DNA of 18,631 nucleotides from an uncultured Oscillospiraceae bacterium (GCA_910578965.1 CAJTSP010000009.1:1-18631), one strand, 5' to 3'. Shown: positions 1 to 7,658, counted from the stretch's first letter. Translations and numbers: made by a program. The notes: a model not told the origin generated them from the letters alone.

Positions 1-518
1 GGGCAGGGGAGCCCGAGGCCGGCTCCGACGAAACGCAGCCGCTGGTAAGCCTTAGCGCCGCATCAAGCGGAACCTCCGAAAAAAAAGCCCCGCCGGAGGG
101 TTATTCTCTAAAAAGTTATATCCCTTTACAAGAGCTCAGCCTGCCCCTTGCGGATTTTACTGTCACCTCTGGGTATGGCTGGCGCAGCCATCCCATCACC
201 GGACGGTCGGATTTTCATACCGGGGTGGACATGGCGGCAGCCGAGGGCAGCCCTATTGCCCCTGTACTGCCGGGGATCGTGTTAAATACAGGGCGCAGCC
301 GCTCATACGGCAATTATATCCTGCTTTTGCATGCTGATGGGGTAGCCACTCGTTACTGCCATATGCAGTATGTGTTTGTGCGCAGGGGCGAGGAGGTGGG
401 GCAGGGGGGCGTGCTGGGCACGGTGGGCAGCACCGGCATGGCCACCGGACCGCACCTGCATTTTGAGCTGAGCTTTGACGACCTGCACTATAACCCCGCC
501 AAGGCGCTGGGGCTTTGA
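1..518 (+). CDS. M23 (LytM-type) metallopeptidase, SpoIVFA-like; 5' end outside window
   Basis: The reading frame is open from the left edge, so only about 171 C-terminal residues are seen. The first 40 or so visible residues are a low-complexity Ser/Glu/Pro-rich linker; the rest is an M23 domain. The zinc/catalytic motifs look intact: a GYGWRSHP segment, then FHTGVD (His codon 216-218, Asp 228-230) and GPHLHFEL (HxH at 453-461), with a GSTGMATGPH stretch before it. M23 enzymes cut peptidoglycan cross-bridges outside the membrane. The next gene is an M50 protease overlapping by 4 bases; in sporulators this pair is SpoIVFA (inhibitor/anchor with an M23-like domain) and SpoIVFB (pro-sigma-K protease), so a SpoIVFA-like role is inferred from context. 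B. subtilis SpoIVFA is usually described as lacking a working M23 site, so the intact motif is notable. A plain cell-wall hydrolase or SpoIIQ-like protein is the alternative. Confidence 0.85.
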   Translation, partial: AGEPEAGSDETQPLVSLSAASSGTSEKKAPPEGYSLKSYIPLQELSLPLADFTVTSGYGWRSHPITGRSDFHTGVDMAAAEGSPIAPVLPGIVLNTGRSRSYGNYILLLHADGVATRYCHMQYVFVRRGEEVGQGGVLGTVGSTGMATGPHLHFELSFDDLHYNPAKALGL

Positions 519-940
519 AAAGGTTGCGGGTCCGCCGCCCGGTCCTGCTGCTGGCCGGGCTGGTGCTGCTTTTACAGCGAGATTCTCTGGGCCTTATGCG
601 CATGGCGCTGCTTGCCTCGGTTTTGCATGAGGCCGGGCATGTGGCGGTGTTTTTGCTGTATAAACGCCGATGGCCGATACTTTGTATTTCGGTGCAGGGC
701 GTCGGAATGGAGCTTCAGGGCGAGTGGTTTAGCCCCGCCCAGCAGCTTTGGCTTGCGACCGCCGGGCCGTTGGTCAACTTTATGGTATCCGCGGCAATCT
801 GCCTGCTTTTGCAGTACAAAGCAAGCTATGCGGGATATTTTTTTGCCTGCGCAAACCTTTGCGTAGGCCTTTTTAATCTCTTGCCCCTGGGCCGGCTGGA
901 CGGCCGCAGGATTTTGCAGGCGCTTTGGCAGGGCCGGTAA
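515..940 (+). CDS. Short M50 site-2 protease, SpoIVFB-like
   Basis: A 141-residue intramembrane zinc protease. Residues 9-20 are hydrophobic, HEAGH (residues 38-42) is the HExxH metal site in a hydrophobic segment, and NLLPLGRLDG (121-130) is the second M50 motif, NxxPxxxLDG, supplying the third ligand Asp129. A third hydrophobic segment lies at about 80-100. The start is a TTG whose TTGA overlaps the stop of the M23 gene, which points to translational coupling; ATG codons at 596 and 602 would remove the first membrane segment. B. subtilis SpoIVFB has nearly 290 residues with extra membrane segments and a C-terminal CBS domain; this protein is the catalytic core only. The M23 partner upstream and the radical SAM pair downstream support a SpoIVFB-like role in sporulation signalling (inference). 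It could be a house-keeping M50 enzyme with another substrate. Confidence 0.85.
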   Translation: MKRLRVRRPVLLLAGLVLLLQRDSLGLMRMALLASVLHEAGHVAVFLLYKRRWPILCISVQGVGMELQGEWFSPAQQLWLATAGPLVNFMVSAAICLLLQYKASYAGYFFACANLCVGLFNLLPLGRLDGRRILQALWQGR

Positions 941-953
941 GGCAGTATTGCCC

Positions 954-991
954 GGCCGCCGATGCGACAGAGCGACAGAAAAACGGCGGCC
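954..991. repeat. 8-bp perfect inverted repeat after the M50 gene
   Basis: GGCCGCCG (954-961) and CGGCGGCC (984-991) are perfect complements around a 22-base A-rich loop. It lies 13 bases after the M50 stop. No T-run follows, so it is a poor intrinsic terminator; it could still be an RNA-stabilising stem or a weak terminator between the M23/M50 pair and the promoter at 1006. Confidence 0.35.
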
Positions 992-1005
992 CGCACCGGG
1001 CAGAT

Positions 1006-1034
1006 TTGCATTCCGGCAAAAGATACGGTACAAT
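1006..1034 (+). promoter_or_regulatory. Predicted sigma-A promoter of the radical SAM/radA operon
   Basis: TTGCAT (1006-1011), a 17-base spacer and TACAAT (1029-1034) match the vegetative consensus at 4/6 and 5/6 positions. Transcription would start near 1041, leaving a leader of about 64 bases before the TTG at 1105. The same -35 hexamer with the same spacing occurs in the yajC promoter at 8734-8762. This start point excludes the in-frame GTG at 1039 as the radical SAM start. Confidence 0.6.
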
Positions 1035-1104
1035 AAGCGTGGATGTTGACAGGCAAACGCAGCCGCCGCCTACAGAGCGGGCGGCGGATTCGGGAGGAAT
1101 AAAA

Positions 1105-2976
1105 TTGTTTGACCCAAAGCTCAAAGAAGCCCTGGCGCATGTGCAAAAGCCTGGACGGTACACCGGCGGCGAGCCGGGCAGTGTTTACAAGAATCCCGCC
1201 AAAACCGATTTGCGTTTTGCCTTCTGTTTCCCGGATACCTATGAGGTGGGCATGTCCTTTTTGGGCATGAAAATCCTGTATGAGCTGCTGAACGCCCGGC
1301 CCAACTGGTGGTGCGAGCGGGCCTTTATGCCCTGGCTGGATATGAAAGAGCAGCACGAGCGGCTGGGGCTGCCGCTTTACACGCTGGAAAGCAAAACCCC
1401 GCTGGCCGCCTTTGATGTGGTGGGCTTTACCCTGCAATACGAGCTTTCGTATACCAACATCCTTGCCATGCTGGACCTTGCGGGCATCCCGTTTTATGCA
1501 AAAGACCGGGACGAGCATTGGCCCTTGATCGTGGCGGGGGGCCCCTGTGTTTGTAATGCCGAGCCCTTGGCCGATTTTTTTGACATGATGATGCTGGGCG
1601 AAGGGGAGGAGCAACTGCCCTGGGTTTGCCAGGAGGTGGAGAGGGCCAAAAAAGAAGGGATATCCAAGCGAGAGCTGCTGCGCCGGATCGCCCGGCTGCC
1701 CGGCTGCTATGTGCCCTCCTTTTACGATGTAAGCTACCTGCCAGACGGCAGGGTAGCGGCCATCTGCCCCAACGATGAGGCCGCACCAGCCCGGGTGACC
1801 AAGGCGATCCTTACGGATATGGATAGCTTTGCCCCGCCCACCAACTTTGTGGTGCCCATGGTGGGGGCGGTGCACGACCGCGCCCAGATCGAGGTGCTGC
1901 GGGGCTGCGTGCGGGGCTGCCGCTTTTGCCAGGCCGGGTTTTTGTACCGGCCCATGCGCCAGCGCAGCGCCCGGCTTTTGAACGACGCGGCCCGGCAGCT
2001 TTGCGCCAATACCGGGTACGAGGAGGTCAGCCTTACCAGCCTTTCCACCTCGGACCACGCTGGGCTGGAAACCCTTTTGGACGAGATGGACGGCTGGACC
2101 CAGGCCGAGCATGTAAGCATCTCGCTGCCCTCGCTGCGCATCGACAATTTCAGCGAGAGCCTGATCGAAAAAACCAACAGGGTGCGCAAAAGCGGCCTGA
2201 CCTTTGCGCCCGAGGCGGGCACCCAGCGCCTGCGGGACGTCATCAACAAGAATATCACCTGGGAGGAGATCGAAAAAAGCTGCAAGATTGCGTTTGCGGC
2301 GGGGTATACCTCGGTCAAGCTCTATTTTATGATGGGCCTGCCCACCGAGACCTTAGAGGACATCGAGGGCATTGCCAACACGGCCCAGCGCATTGTGGAC
2401 CTTTATTATGCCAACCCCGCAAAGCCCAAGGGCAAGGGGGTGCAGGTAACCATCAGCGTGGCCTGCTTTGTGCCAAAGCCGCACACGCCGTTCCAGTTTG
2501 TGCCGCAGGATACCCGCGAAAGCCTGCAAAAAAAGCAGCAGCACCTTTTGCACAGCGTGCACAGCCGCAAGATCAAGGTAAACTACCACGACAGCGCCAC
2601 CAGCTACTTGGAGGCCGTGTTTGCCAAAGGGGATCGGCGGCTGGCCCCGGCTTTGGTGGAGGCCTACCGGCGGGGCTGCTTTTTTGACGGCTGGGACGAG
2701 TGCCTCCGGTACGACGTGTGGTGTTCGGTGTTTGCCGACCTTGGGCTGGACATGGCCTTTTACGCCAACCGGCCGCTCGCTTTGGACGAGGTTACCCCCT
2801 GGAGCCATCTGGACTACGGGGTAAGCCAGGAGTTTTTGGTGCGGGAATACCAAAAGGCGCTGGCCGGCGCCACCACGCCGCCCTGCAGCCGCCAGTGCAG
2901 CGGCTGCGGCGCAAACCATCTGTTGGGAGGGCCCTGTTTTGACTACGGTACGGATCTGGTTTACAAAACAGAATGA
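1105..2976 (+). CDS. B12-binding-domain radical SAM protein, TIGR03960 family
   Basis: A 623-residue protein with an N-terminal segment of the B12-binding radical SAM type, a radical SAM core and a C-terminal extension. The 4Fe-4S motif CVRGCRFC (Cys268, Cys272, Cys275) is the classic CxxxCxxC. The C-terminus holds a second Cys cluster, PPCSRQCSGCG, which could bind another metal. TIGR03960 is widespread in Clostridia beside or fused to the TIGR03936/DUF2344 protein; the reaction is not established, and tRNA or cofactor modification is only a guess. The TTG start has GGGAGG at 1092-1097 about 7 bases upstream, and the next in-frame ATG would remove conserved sequence (the ALAHVQKPGRY region). 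The frame is open further upstream to 925, but that overlaps the M50 gene and lies before the predicted transcription start. The next gene overlaps by 38 bases. Confidence 0.9.
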   Translation: MFDPKLKEALAHVQKPGRYTGGEPGSVYKNPAKTDLRFAFCFPDTYEVGMSFLGMKILYELLNARPNWWCERAFMPWLDMKEQHERLGLPLYTLESKTPLAAFDVVGFTLQYELSYTNILAMLDLAGIPFYAKDRDEHWPLIVAGGPCVCNAEPLADFFDMMMLGEGEEQLPWVCQEVERAKKEGISKRELLRRIARLPGCYVPSFYDVSYLPDGRVAAICPNDEAAPARVTKAILTDMDSFAPPTNFVVPMVGAVHDRAQIEVLRGCVRGCRFCQAGFLYRPMRQRSARLLNDAARQLCANTGYEEVSLTSLSTSDHAGLETLLDEMDGWTQAEHVSISLPSLRIDNFSESLIEKTNRVRKSGLTFAPEAGTQRLRDVINKNITWEEIEKSCKIAFAAGYTSVKLYFMMGLPTETLEDIEGIANTAQRIVDLYYANPAKPKGKGVQVTISVACFVPKPHTPFQFVPQDTRESLQKKQQHLLHSVHSRKIKVNYHDSATSYLEAVFAKGDRRLAPALVEAYRRGCFFDGWDECLRYDVWCSVFADLGLDMAFYANRPLALDEVTPWSHLDYGVSQEFLVREYQKALAGATTPPCSRQCSGCGANHLLGGPCFDYGTDLVYKTE

Positions 2977-3592
2977 GGCGGCCTACATCTCGCTGCTGGA
3001 TTTGCAGCGGGTAATGGGCCGTTCGCTCAAGCGCAGCGGCCTGCCAGTGTGGTACACGCTGGGCTTTAATCCCCACATCTATATGACCTTTGCCTGCCCG
3101 CTGCCCCTGGGGCAGGAGAGCCTGGTGGAGAGCGTGGATGTAAAAACCGAACAGGAGGCCCCCGACCTTGCGGCCTGGAAAACGGCGCTTGCCCGGGTGA
3201 TGCCGGCGGGCATCGAGATCAAAAAGGTCGACCTGCCGCAAAAAAAGGCCGAGGAGATCGGCTTTGCCGAGTATCTTGTCCGCTATGATACCCCGGCCGC
3301 CGCCGCGGCGCTGGAAGGGTACAACGCCCTGGCCAGCGCGCCGGCCGAAAAAAAGTCCAAGCGTGGGATGCGCAGCATCGAGCTGAAAGAACACCTGCCC
3401 AGGATCGACTATCATATAGCCGAGGGAGGGGAGGGGGCTGCCTTTTCGGTGCGGCTGCCCGCCAGCGAGACCCTGAACCTGAACCCCGCCCTGCTTACCG
3501 GTTTTTTGCAGCAGCGGTTTGGCCTGCCGGCCCAGGCCGCGGGCATCCTGCGCACCGCGCTGTACGCCAAGGACGGGGCGCCTTTCCTTTAA
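2939..3592 (+). CDS. Radical SAM-linked protein, DUF2344/TIGR03936
   Basis: A 217-residue protein of the family encoded next to or fused with the preceding radical SAM protein. The conserved N-terminal pattern is present: RIWFTKQNEAAYISLLDLQR, then a GFNPH motif and PLPLG. No membrane segment or signal peptide is seen, so it is likely cytosolic and a partner of the radical SAM enzyme; its biochemical role is unknown. It starts with TTG 38 bases inside the upstream gene, with GGAGG at 2926-2930 about 8 bases ahead; the first internal ATG would delete the conserved N-terminus. In many Clostridia the next genes are an RNase E/G and rplU; here radA follows instead. Confidence 0.9.
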   Translation: MTTVRIWFTKQNEAAYISLLDLQRVMGRSLKRSGLPVWYTLGFNPHIYMTFACPLPLGQESLVESVDVKTEQEAPDLAAWKTALARVMPAGIEIKKVDLPQKKAEEIGFAEYLVRYDTPAAAAALEGYNALASAPAEKKSKRGMRSIELKEHLPRIDYHIAEGGEGAAFSVRLPASETLNLNPALLTGFLQQRFGLPAQAAGILRTALYAKDGAPFL

Positions 3593-3644
3593 AAACAAGA
3601 GAGAAATTTTTTATAGAACCGCCGCAAAGGGGGAAAAACGCATC

Positions 3645-5051
3645 TTGAAGGACCCAAAGCTGAAAACCATCTATGTCTGCTCGGAGTGCGGCGAGACCAG
3701 CCCGCGCTGGATGGGCCGCTGCCCTGCCTGCGGGGCCTGGAACACCATGACCGAGGATGTGGTTGCCCCTTTGCCCAAGGCGGGCAGGGCGGCCAAGGGC
3801 GCGGCGGGCACAACGCGCCAGCCGGGGGTCACCAGCCTGACCGCCCAGCGCCTGCGGGACATCAGTACCACCGAGGAAAAAAGCCGCATCATCACCCATA
3901 TTGGCGAGCTGGACCGGGTGCTGGGCGGCGGCATTGTGCTGGGCAGCGTGGTGCTGCTGGGCGGCGAGCCGGGCGCGGGCAAATCCACCCTTTTATTACA
4001 GCTTTGCGGCGCGGTTTCGCAGGACCTTGAGGTCTTGTATGTGACCGGCGAGGAATCCACCCGGCAGATCAAGCTGCGGGCCAACCGGCTGGGGGTGGAG
4101 CAGGAGAACATCACCCTTGCCGCCGAGACCGACATTAATGAAATCTGCGGCCTTATTGAGCAAACAAAGCCCAATCTTGTTGTGATCGATTCGATCCAAA
4201 CCATGCACTGCAGCGATGTTTCTTCCTCGTCCGGCAGCGTATCCCAGGTCAAAGAATGCACTGCAAGGCTGCTGGCGGTTGCTAAAAGCCTGGAGATCCC
4301 CACCTTTATCGTGGGGCATGTCAACAAGGACGGCGCGATCGCCGGCCCCAAGGTGATGGAGCACATTGTAGATACCGTGCTGTATTTTGAGGGGGACAAG
4401 ACCCTGCCGTACCGGGTGCTGCGGGCGGTGAAAAACCGGTACGGCTCCACCAACGAGATCGGCATGTTCGATATGACCGGCGAGGGGCTTACCGAGATCG
4501 AAAACCCTTCGCAGCTTTTGCTGGAGGGCCGGCCGCTGGGCATCAGCGGCAACTGCGTGGCCTGCACCATGGAGGGCACCCGGCCTATCCTGAGCGAGGT
4601 GCAGGCGCTGGCAGCCAAAACCAGCTTAAGCACCCCGCGCCGGGCCTGCAGTGGATATGATTATAACCGCGCCAGCCTGCTTTTGGCCGTGCTGGAAAAA
4701 CGGGCCGGGTTTTATTTTGGCAGCCTAGATGTGTATATCAACATTGTGGGCGGCCTGCGGCTGGACGAAACGGCCTGCGACCTTGCGGTCTGCCTTGCGA
4801 TGGTTTCTTCGCTGCTGGATACGCCGATTGGGGATAAGACCATTGCTGTGGGCGAGGTAGGGCTTTCGGGCGAGATACGCAGTGTGACACATCTGGAAAA
4901 CCGCCTGCGTGAGGCGCAACGCATCGGCTTTACCCGGGCCATCGTACCCAAGCACAGCCTGTCCCAGGTCGACGTCGCAAATTTTGGCGGCCTACAGTTG
5001 ATTGGGGTAAGCTATCTGCGGGACGCCATCAAGGCCATCAAACAGGGCTGA
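3645..5051 (+). CDS. radA: DNA repair protein RadA
   Basis: A 468-residue RecA-like ATPase that helps process recombination intermediates (branch migration). Seen in order: an N-terminal zinc finger (Cys12, Cys15, Cys26, Cys29), a Walker A loop GGEPGAGKST (106-115), a hydrophobic Walker B strand ending VVIDSIQT, the RadA signature KNRYG (263-267, Tyr in place of the commoner Phe), and a C-terminal Lon-protease-like domain. Length matches the family. The TTG start is chosen because the next ATG lies inside the zinc finger and the open frame upstream does not resemble RadA; an AAAGGGGG site lies at 3626-3633, about 11 bases ahead. It is 52 bases after the DUF2344 gene and probably in the same transcript. 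The 62-codon gene at 5075 follows closely. Confidence 0.97.
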   Translation: MKDPKLKTIYVCSECGETSPRWMGRCPACGAWNTMTEDVVAPLPKAGRAAKGAAGTTRQPGVTSLTAQRLRDISTTEEKSRIITHIGELDRVLGGGIVLGSVVLLGGEPGAGKSTLLLQLCGAVSQDLEVLYVTGEESTRQIKLRANRLGVEQENITLAAETDINEICGLIEQTKPNLVVIDSIQTMHCSDVSSSSGSVSQVKECTARLLAVAKSLEIPTFIVGHVNKDGAIAGPKVMEHIVDTVLYFEGDKTLPYRVLRAVKNRYGSTNEIGMFDMTGEGLTEIENPSQLLLEGRPLGISGNCVACTMEGTRPILSEVQALAAKTSLSTPRRACSGYDYNRASLLLAVLEKRAGFYFGSLDVYINIVGGLRLDETACDLAVCLAMVSSLLDTPIGDKTIAVGEVGLSGEIRSVTHLENRLREAQRIGFTRAIVPKHSLSQVDVANFGGLQLIGVSYLRDAIKAIKQG

Positions 5052-5074
5052 GGATGAAAGGCAGGGAGGGCGCT

Positions 5075-5263
5075 ATGAAACCGGGCAATCGGGATGAGGG
5101 CTGGATCACCGGACGTCTGTATTTTAACAGGCAAGATAAACGCGTGATTATCAAGCGGCCGCAGAGCGGGCTTGGCTATACCATGAATTTGGGAAACAAG
5201 TGGACATGGATTTTCAGTGTTCTTTTTGTAATGATGATCGTTATATTGTTTAGTATCCTTTAA
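5075..5263 (+). CDS. Small DUF5808-like membrane protein
   Basis: A 62-residue protein starting at the ATG served by GGGAGG at 5064-5069; an in-frame ATG at 5054 has a poorer site and would add seven residues. The middle part, FNRQDKRVIIKRP followed by GLGYTMNLGNKW, has the pattern of the DUF5808 domain (short Asn/Asp-rich turn, a basic-Pro stretch, then GxGxTxNxG). Residues after about 43 form one strongly hydrophobic helix that ends the protein, so it is a tail-anchored single-pass membrane protein. No function is known for the domain. It lies 23 bases after radA and is probably co-transcribed. The family call is from pattern memory and is moderate in strength. Confidence 0.7.
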   Translation: MKPGNRDEGWITGRLYFNRQDKRVIIKRPQSGLGYTMNLGNKWTWIFSVLFVMMIVILFSIL

Positions 5264-5714
5264 ATAAAACAATTTATATGGTCGTTTGAAGAGTTGTTGG
5301 GTAAGCGCGGGTTCTGCAAACCGCTTGGTGTTCTGGAACGCAGGGATGGACTTCGGCTGTGGTAAAGGCATCAGAAGTTTATGGGGCGTCCAGCAGAGAG
5401 GAAAACAATCGCCAGGAAGGCCGCCCACATGGTTTTTGCCAACGGGGAACCGGCTTGTTGGCGCCTGGGGGATACGCTATTTGTCTGTAAGGGCTTTGAG
5501 ACCGGGGTTTGAATTTTTTGGCATTTCAGCGCCCTCTATTTCGCTAAATGTAAATTTAGCGAAATAGAGGGGAGGCAAAAAAGCATAAAACTGCTTTGAA
5601 CATCCCAAAACAACCCGCCAAGCGTTTCCAATCCAAAGGCCTGCCTGTGTAAGCCCTATCGGCGGCCTGCGAACTGCGATATATCAGCGACGAACGATCA
5701 TGTTGGAGATTTTT
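5264..5714. other. Structured intergenic region without a convincing gene
   Basis: Open frames here have no ribosome binding site and low-quality translations on both strands. Base composition is closer to even than in flanking genes. Visible RNA-like structure includes AAGCG/CGCTT around 5301-5324, GCCAAC/GTTGGC (5438-5443 with 5457-5462) and the long hairpin at 5532-5571. No match to 6S RNA, tmRNA, RNase P, SRP RNA or a riboswitch that I recognise, and no clear promoter. Confidence 0.5.
5532..5571. repeat. Perfect 18-bp hairpin with GTAA loop
   Basis: Positions 5532-5549 and 5554-5571 are exact reverse complements, separated by GTAA (5550-5553), a GNRA tetraloop if transcribed on the plus strand. 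The arms are AT-rich inside and capped by CCC/GGG. No T-run follows on either strand, so it is not a canonical intrinsic terminator. It sits 143 bases before the recombinase start. Candidates: a Rho-independent-like stabilising stem, a two-fold operator, a small palindromic repeat, or a recombinase-related site. Confidence 0.8.
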
Positions 5715-6788
5715 ATGAGTAGCTATCTTGACCCCGTGCATCCTTCGCGCCATACGCCCTATACCGATGTTCCCAAGGATGTTATGGATTACCTGCGCTA
5801 TCTTGAAACCATCATCAACCGCTCGCCCCGCACGGTAAACGGCTACTACATCGACCTGCGCACCTTTTTCAGGTTTTTGGTGCGGTACCGCAGCCAGGCG
5901 CCCGCAGACCAGCCGCTGGAACAGATCTCTGCGGCCGGGCTGGATACCGGCTTTATCCGGGCGGTTACCAAGGAAGAAATTTACGAATACCTGTATTATT
6001 TAAGCAGCCAGCGCCAGAACCAGCCGGCCGCCCGCGCCCGTAAGCTCAGCAGCATCAAGGGCTTTTTTCATTATATGACCGCCAAGGCCGGCATCCTTGA
6101 AAGCGACCCCTCCGAGGATATTTCGGTGCCGGCCTTGCGCAAGGCACTGCCCAAATACCTCTCGCTGGAAGAAAGTATTGATTTGTTAAAAAATATACAA
6201 AGTGACTTTTACGAGCGGGATTTCTGCATTATAACGCTATTTTTGAACTGCGGTATGCGTCTTTCGGAGTTGGTGGGTATTGACCTGACCGATTTCAAGG
6301 AGGACACCATCCGCATTGTAGGCAAGGGCGACAAGGAGCGGCTTGTGTACCTGAACCCCGCTTGTATGGGCGCTTTGCGCACCTACATCGACGCCCGGGC
6401 AAAACTGCCGAACCTGCGGGATAAAAACGCGCTTTTTATCTCGCAGCGCACCGGCAAACGGCTGGGCAACCGCCGCGTGGAGCAGATCGTGGACAACTGC
6501 CTGCGGGCGGCCGGCCTGGATGGCAAGGGCTATTCGCCTCACAAGCTGCGGCATACGGCTGCGACCCTGATGTACCGCCACGGGGATGTGGACATGCTGG
6601 CCCTCAAGGAAATCCTGGGGCATGAGCATGTTTCCACCACCGAAATTTACACCCATATCAACACCCAAAAATTGCAGGACGCCGCCAATGCCTCTCCCCT
6701 TTCCCGTATGAAGTTTTCGCCGCCGGCCCCTGAGCGCCCATTAGATGGGGACGATGCCGCTGAGGACCGGCCCGAAGAGCAGCCCTAA
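5715..6788 (+). CDS. Xer-type tyrosine recombinase (XerC/XerD/RipX family)
   Basis: A 357-residue site-specific recombinase with an N-terminal SAM-like DNA-binding domain (about 20-125) and a C-terminal catalytic domain. Catalytic residues are all visible: Arg182 in CGMRLSE, lysine in GKGDK (204/207), His276 and Arg279 in PHKLRH, His303 in LGHEH and nucleophile Tyr312 in EIYTHI. Xer proteins resolve chromosome dimers at dif with FtsK. At 357 residues it is longer than the roughly 300 of standard XerC/XerD, mostly from an extended loop near 57-110 and a C-terminal tail. The ATG at 5715 is preferred because TTGGAG (5703-5708) precedes it; an ATG at 5700 has no such site. Proximity to a SpoIIM-like gene recalls B. 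subtilis, where ripX/xerD lies near spoIIM, so a housekeeping role is likelier than a mobile-element integrase. Confidence 0.92.
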   Translation: MSSYLDPVHPSRHTPYTDVPKDVMDYLRYLETIINRSPRTVNGYYIDLRTFFRFLVRYRSQAPADQPLEQISAAGLDTGFIRAVTKEEIYEYLYYLSSQRQNQPAARARKLSSIKGFFHYMTAKAGILESDPSEDISVPALRKALPKYLSLEESIDLLKNIQSDFYERDFCIITLFLNCGMRLSELVGIDLTDFKEDTIRIVGKGDKERLVYLNPACMGALRTYIDARAKLPNLRDKNALFISQRTGKRLGNRRVEQIVDNCLRAAGLDGKGYSPHKLRHTAATLMYRHGDVDMLALKEILGHEHVSTTEIYTHINTQKLQDAANASPLSRMKFSPPAPERPLDGDDAAEDRPEEQP

Positions 6789-7658
6789 AAGTGCCGAAAG
6801 GCTGCAAGGGACTGTCTCTGCAAGGCAGCAGACAAGATAACAGCCCAAAAGTTGGCGCGGAAATTCGCCTATACGCAAACTGGGTCGTGTTTTTTCGCTA
6901 AAACAGTGCTCTGCAAGCTGTAGGGACATTTGTAGCGCACAGGCCCCAAGCATAATCTGCACCAGCGCCTGCAGCACCTCTGGCAGCCAAAAAAGCAGCC
7001 CTTCCGCCAGCGCCCCCTGCATGGAATAGCGCCCAAAAAGCCCGGCGCAAAAGCAGCCGAATACGGCTCCCCGCACTGCCGCCTGCAAAACAAGCAATGC
7101 CGCGCCAAACGCACAAAACCCGCAAAGCAGTACCAAGCTGAGCTGTAGGAATGCCGCCAGAAACTGGTTGCTGAGAACACGCAACGGCGGCCCTGTTATC
7201 GTCTGCAGCCGGGCATCGAGATAGTATCCCATATAAACGCCGGCATCCGCGCCAAGAAAATGAAACGCAAGGCTTCCGGCCGGCAAGCCTGCCAGATATG
7301 CTATACCCAGTAGCCGGATATTTTTTTTGCCGCAGGCGGCTGCCTTTTTCGGTATCGGCGGACGGTCTTGCCGGCCTGCTCGCGGCCGGGCCTGTGGGCA
7401 GTAGGCTTGGCCAACGTTGGTTTGTGCCGGCTGGCCCGGCTGAACGGAATACAAAAATTCGGTCTTGTCCCGCCAGCCGGCGGCAGAGAGGTTTTCGGTT
7501 GCCTTAGGGGTTGGCTGCGGAGTTTGTGGGATTTTACCTGTAGCAGGCTTTTTTTGTGCTACAAAAGGCTGTACAGGCGCATTGCCTGCCGGATGCGGAT
7601 TGGCCTTTTTTGCTGTAAAGGTATTCACCTGTTCAGTATTGGCTTTATAGGTCCACAT
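6741..7658 (-). CDS. SpoIIM-like multi-pass membrane protein with Pro/Gln-rich N-terminus
   Basis: A 305-residue protein. Residues 1-110 are low-complexity, rich in Pro, Gln, Lys and Ala, and look disordered and cytoplasmic. From about 114 on there are four to six hydrophobic segments (about 114-134, 168-192, 195-210, 222-245 and 265-298). The spacing, a long loop after the first helix, a LPEVLQ segment before the fourth and a final hydrophobic end resemble stage II sporulation protein M, part of the DMP complex driving engulfment, but B. subtilis SpoIIM is about 214 residues and lacks the N-terminal extension. The only good start is the ATG at 7656-7658; an AGGAAG lies about 12 bases upstream. 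Its 3' end overlaps the recombinase by 48 bases in a convergent arrangement. The family call is from architecture and context and is tentative. Confidence 0.65.
   Translation of the reverse strand: MWTYKANTEQVNTFTAKKANPHPAGNAPVQPFVAQKKPATGKIPQTPQPTPKATENLSAAGWRDKTEFLYSVQPGQPAQTNVGQAYCPQARPRAGRQDRPPIPKKAAACGKKNIRLLGIAYLAGLPAGSLAFHFLGADAGVYMGYYLDARLQTITGPPLRVLSNQFLAAFLQLSLVLLCGFCAFGAALLVLQAAVRGAVFGCFCAGLFGRYSMQGALAEGLLFWLPEVLQALVQIMLGACALQMSLQLAEHCFSEKTRPSLRIGEFPRQLLGCYLVCCLAETVPCSLSALLGLLFGPVLSGIVPI

Noticed and set aside
826..2112. 428-codon open frame on the minus strand
   Set aside because: It is a shadow of the M50 and radical SAM genes, with a His/Gly/Pro/Lys-rich composition typical of antisense frames in GC-rich DNA.
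5286..5567. 93-codon frame in the gap before the recombinase
   Set aside because: No ribosome binding site, Trp/Gly/Arg-rich random composition, and it runs into the perfect hairpin.
5715..6788. Recombinase as integrase of a mobile element
   Set aside because: No attachment repeats, excisionase, tRNA or phage/ICE genes nearby, and the context matches housekeeping Xer.
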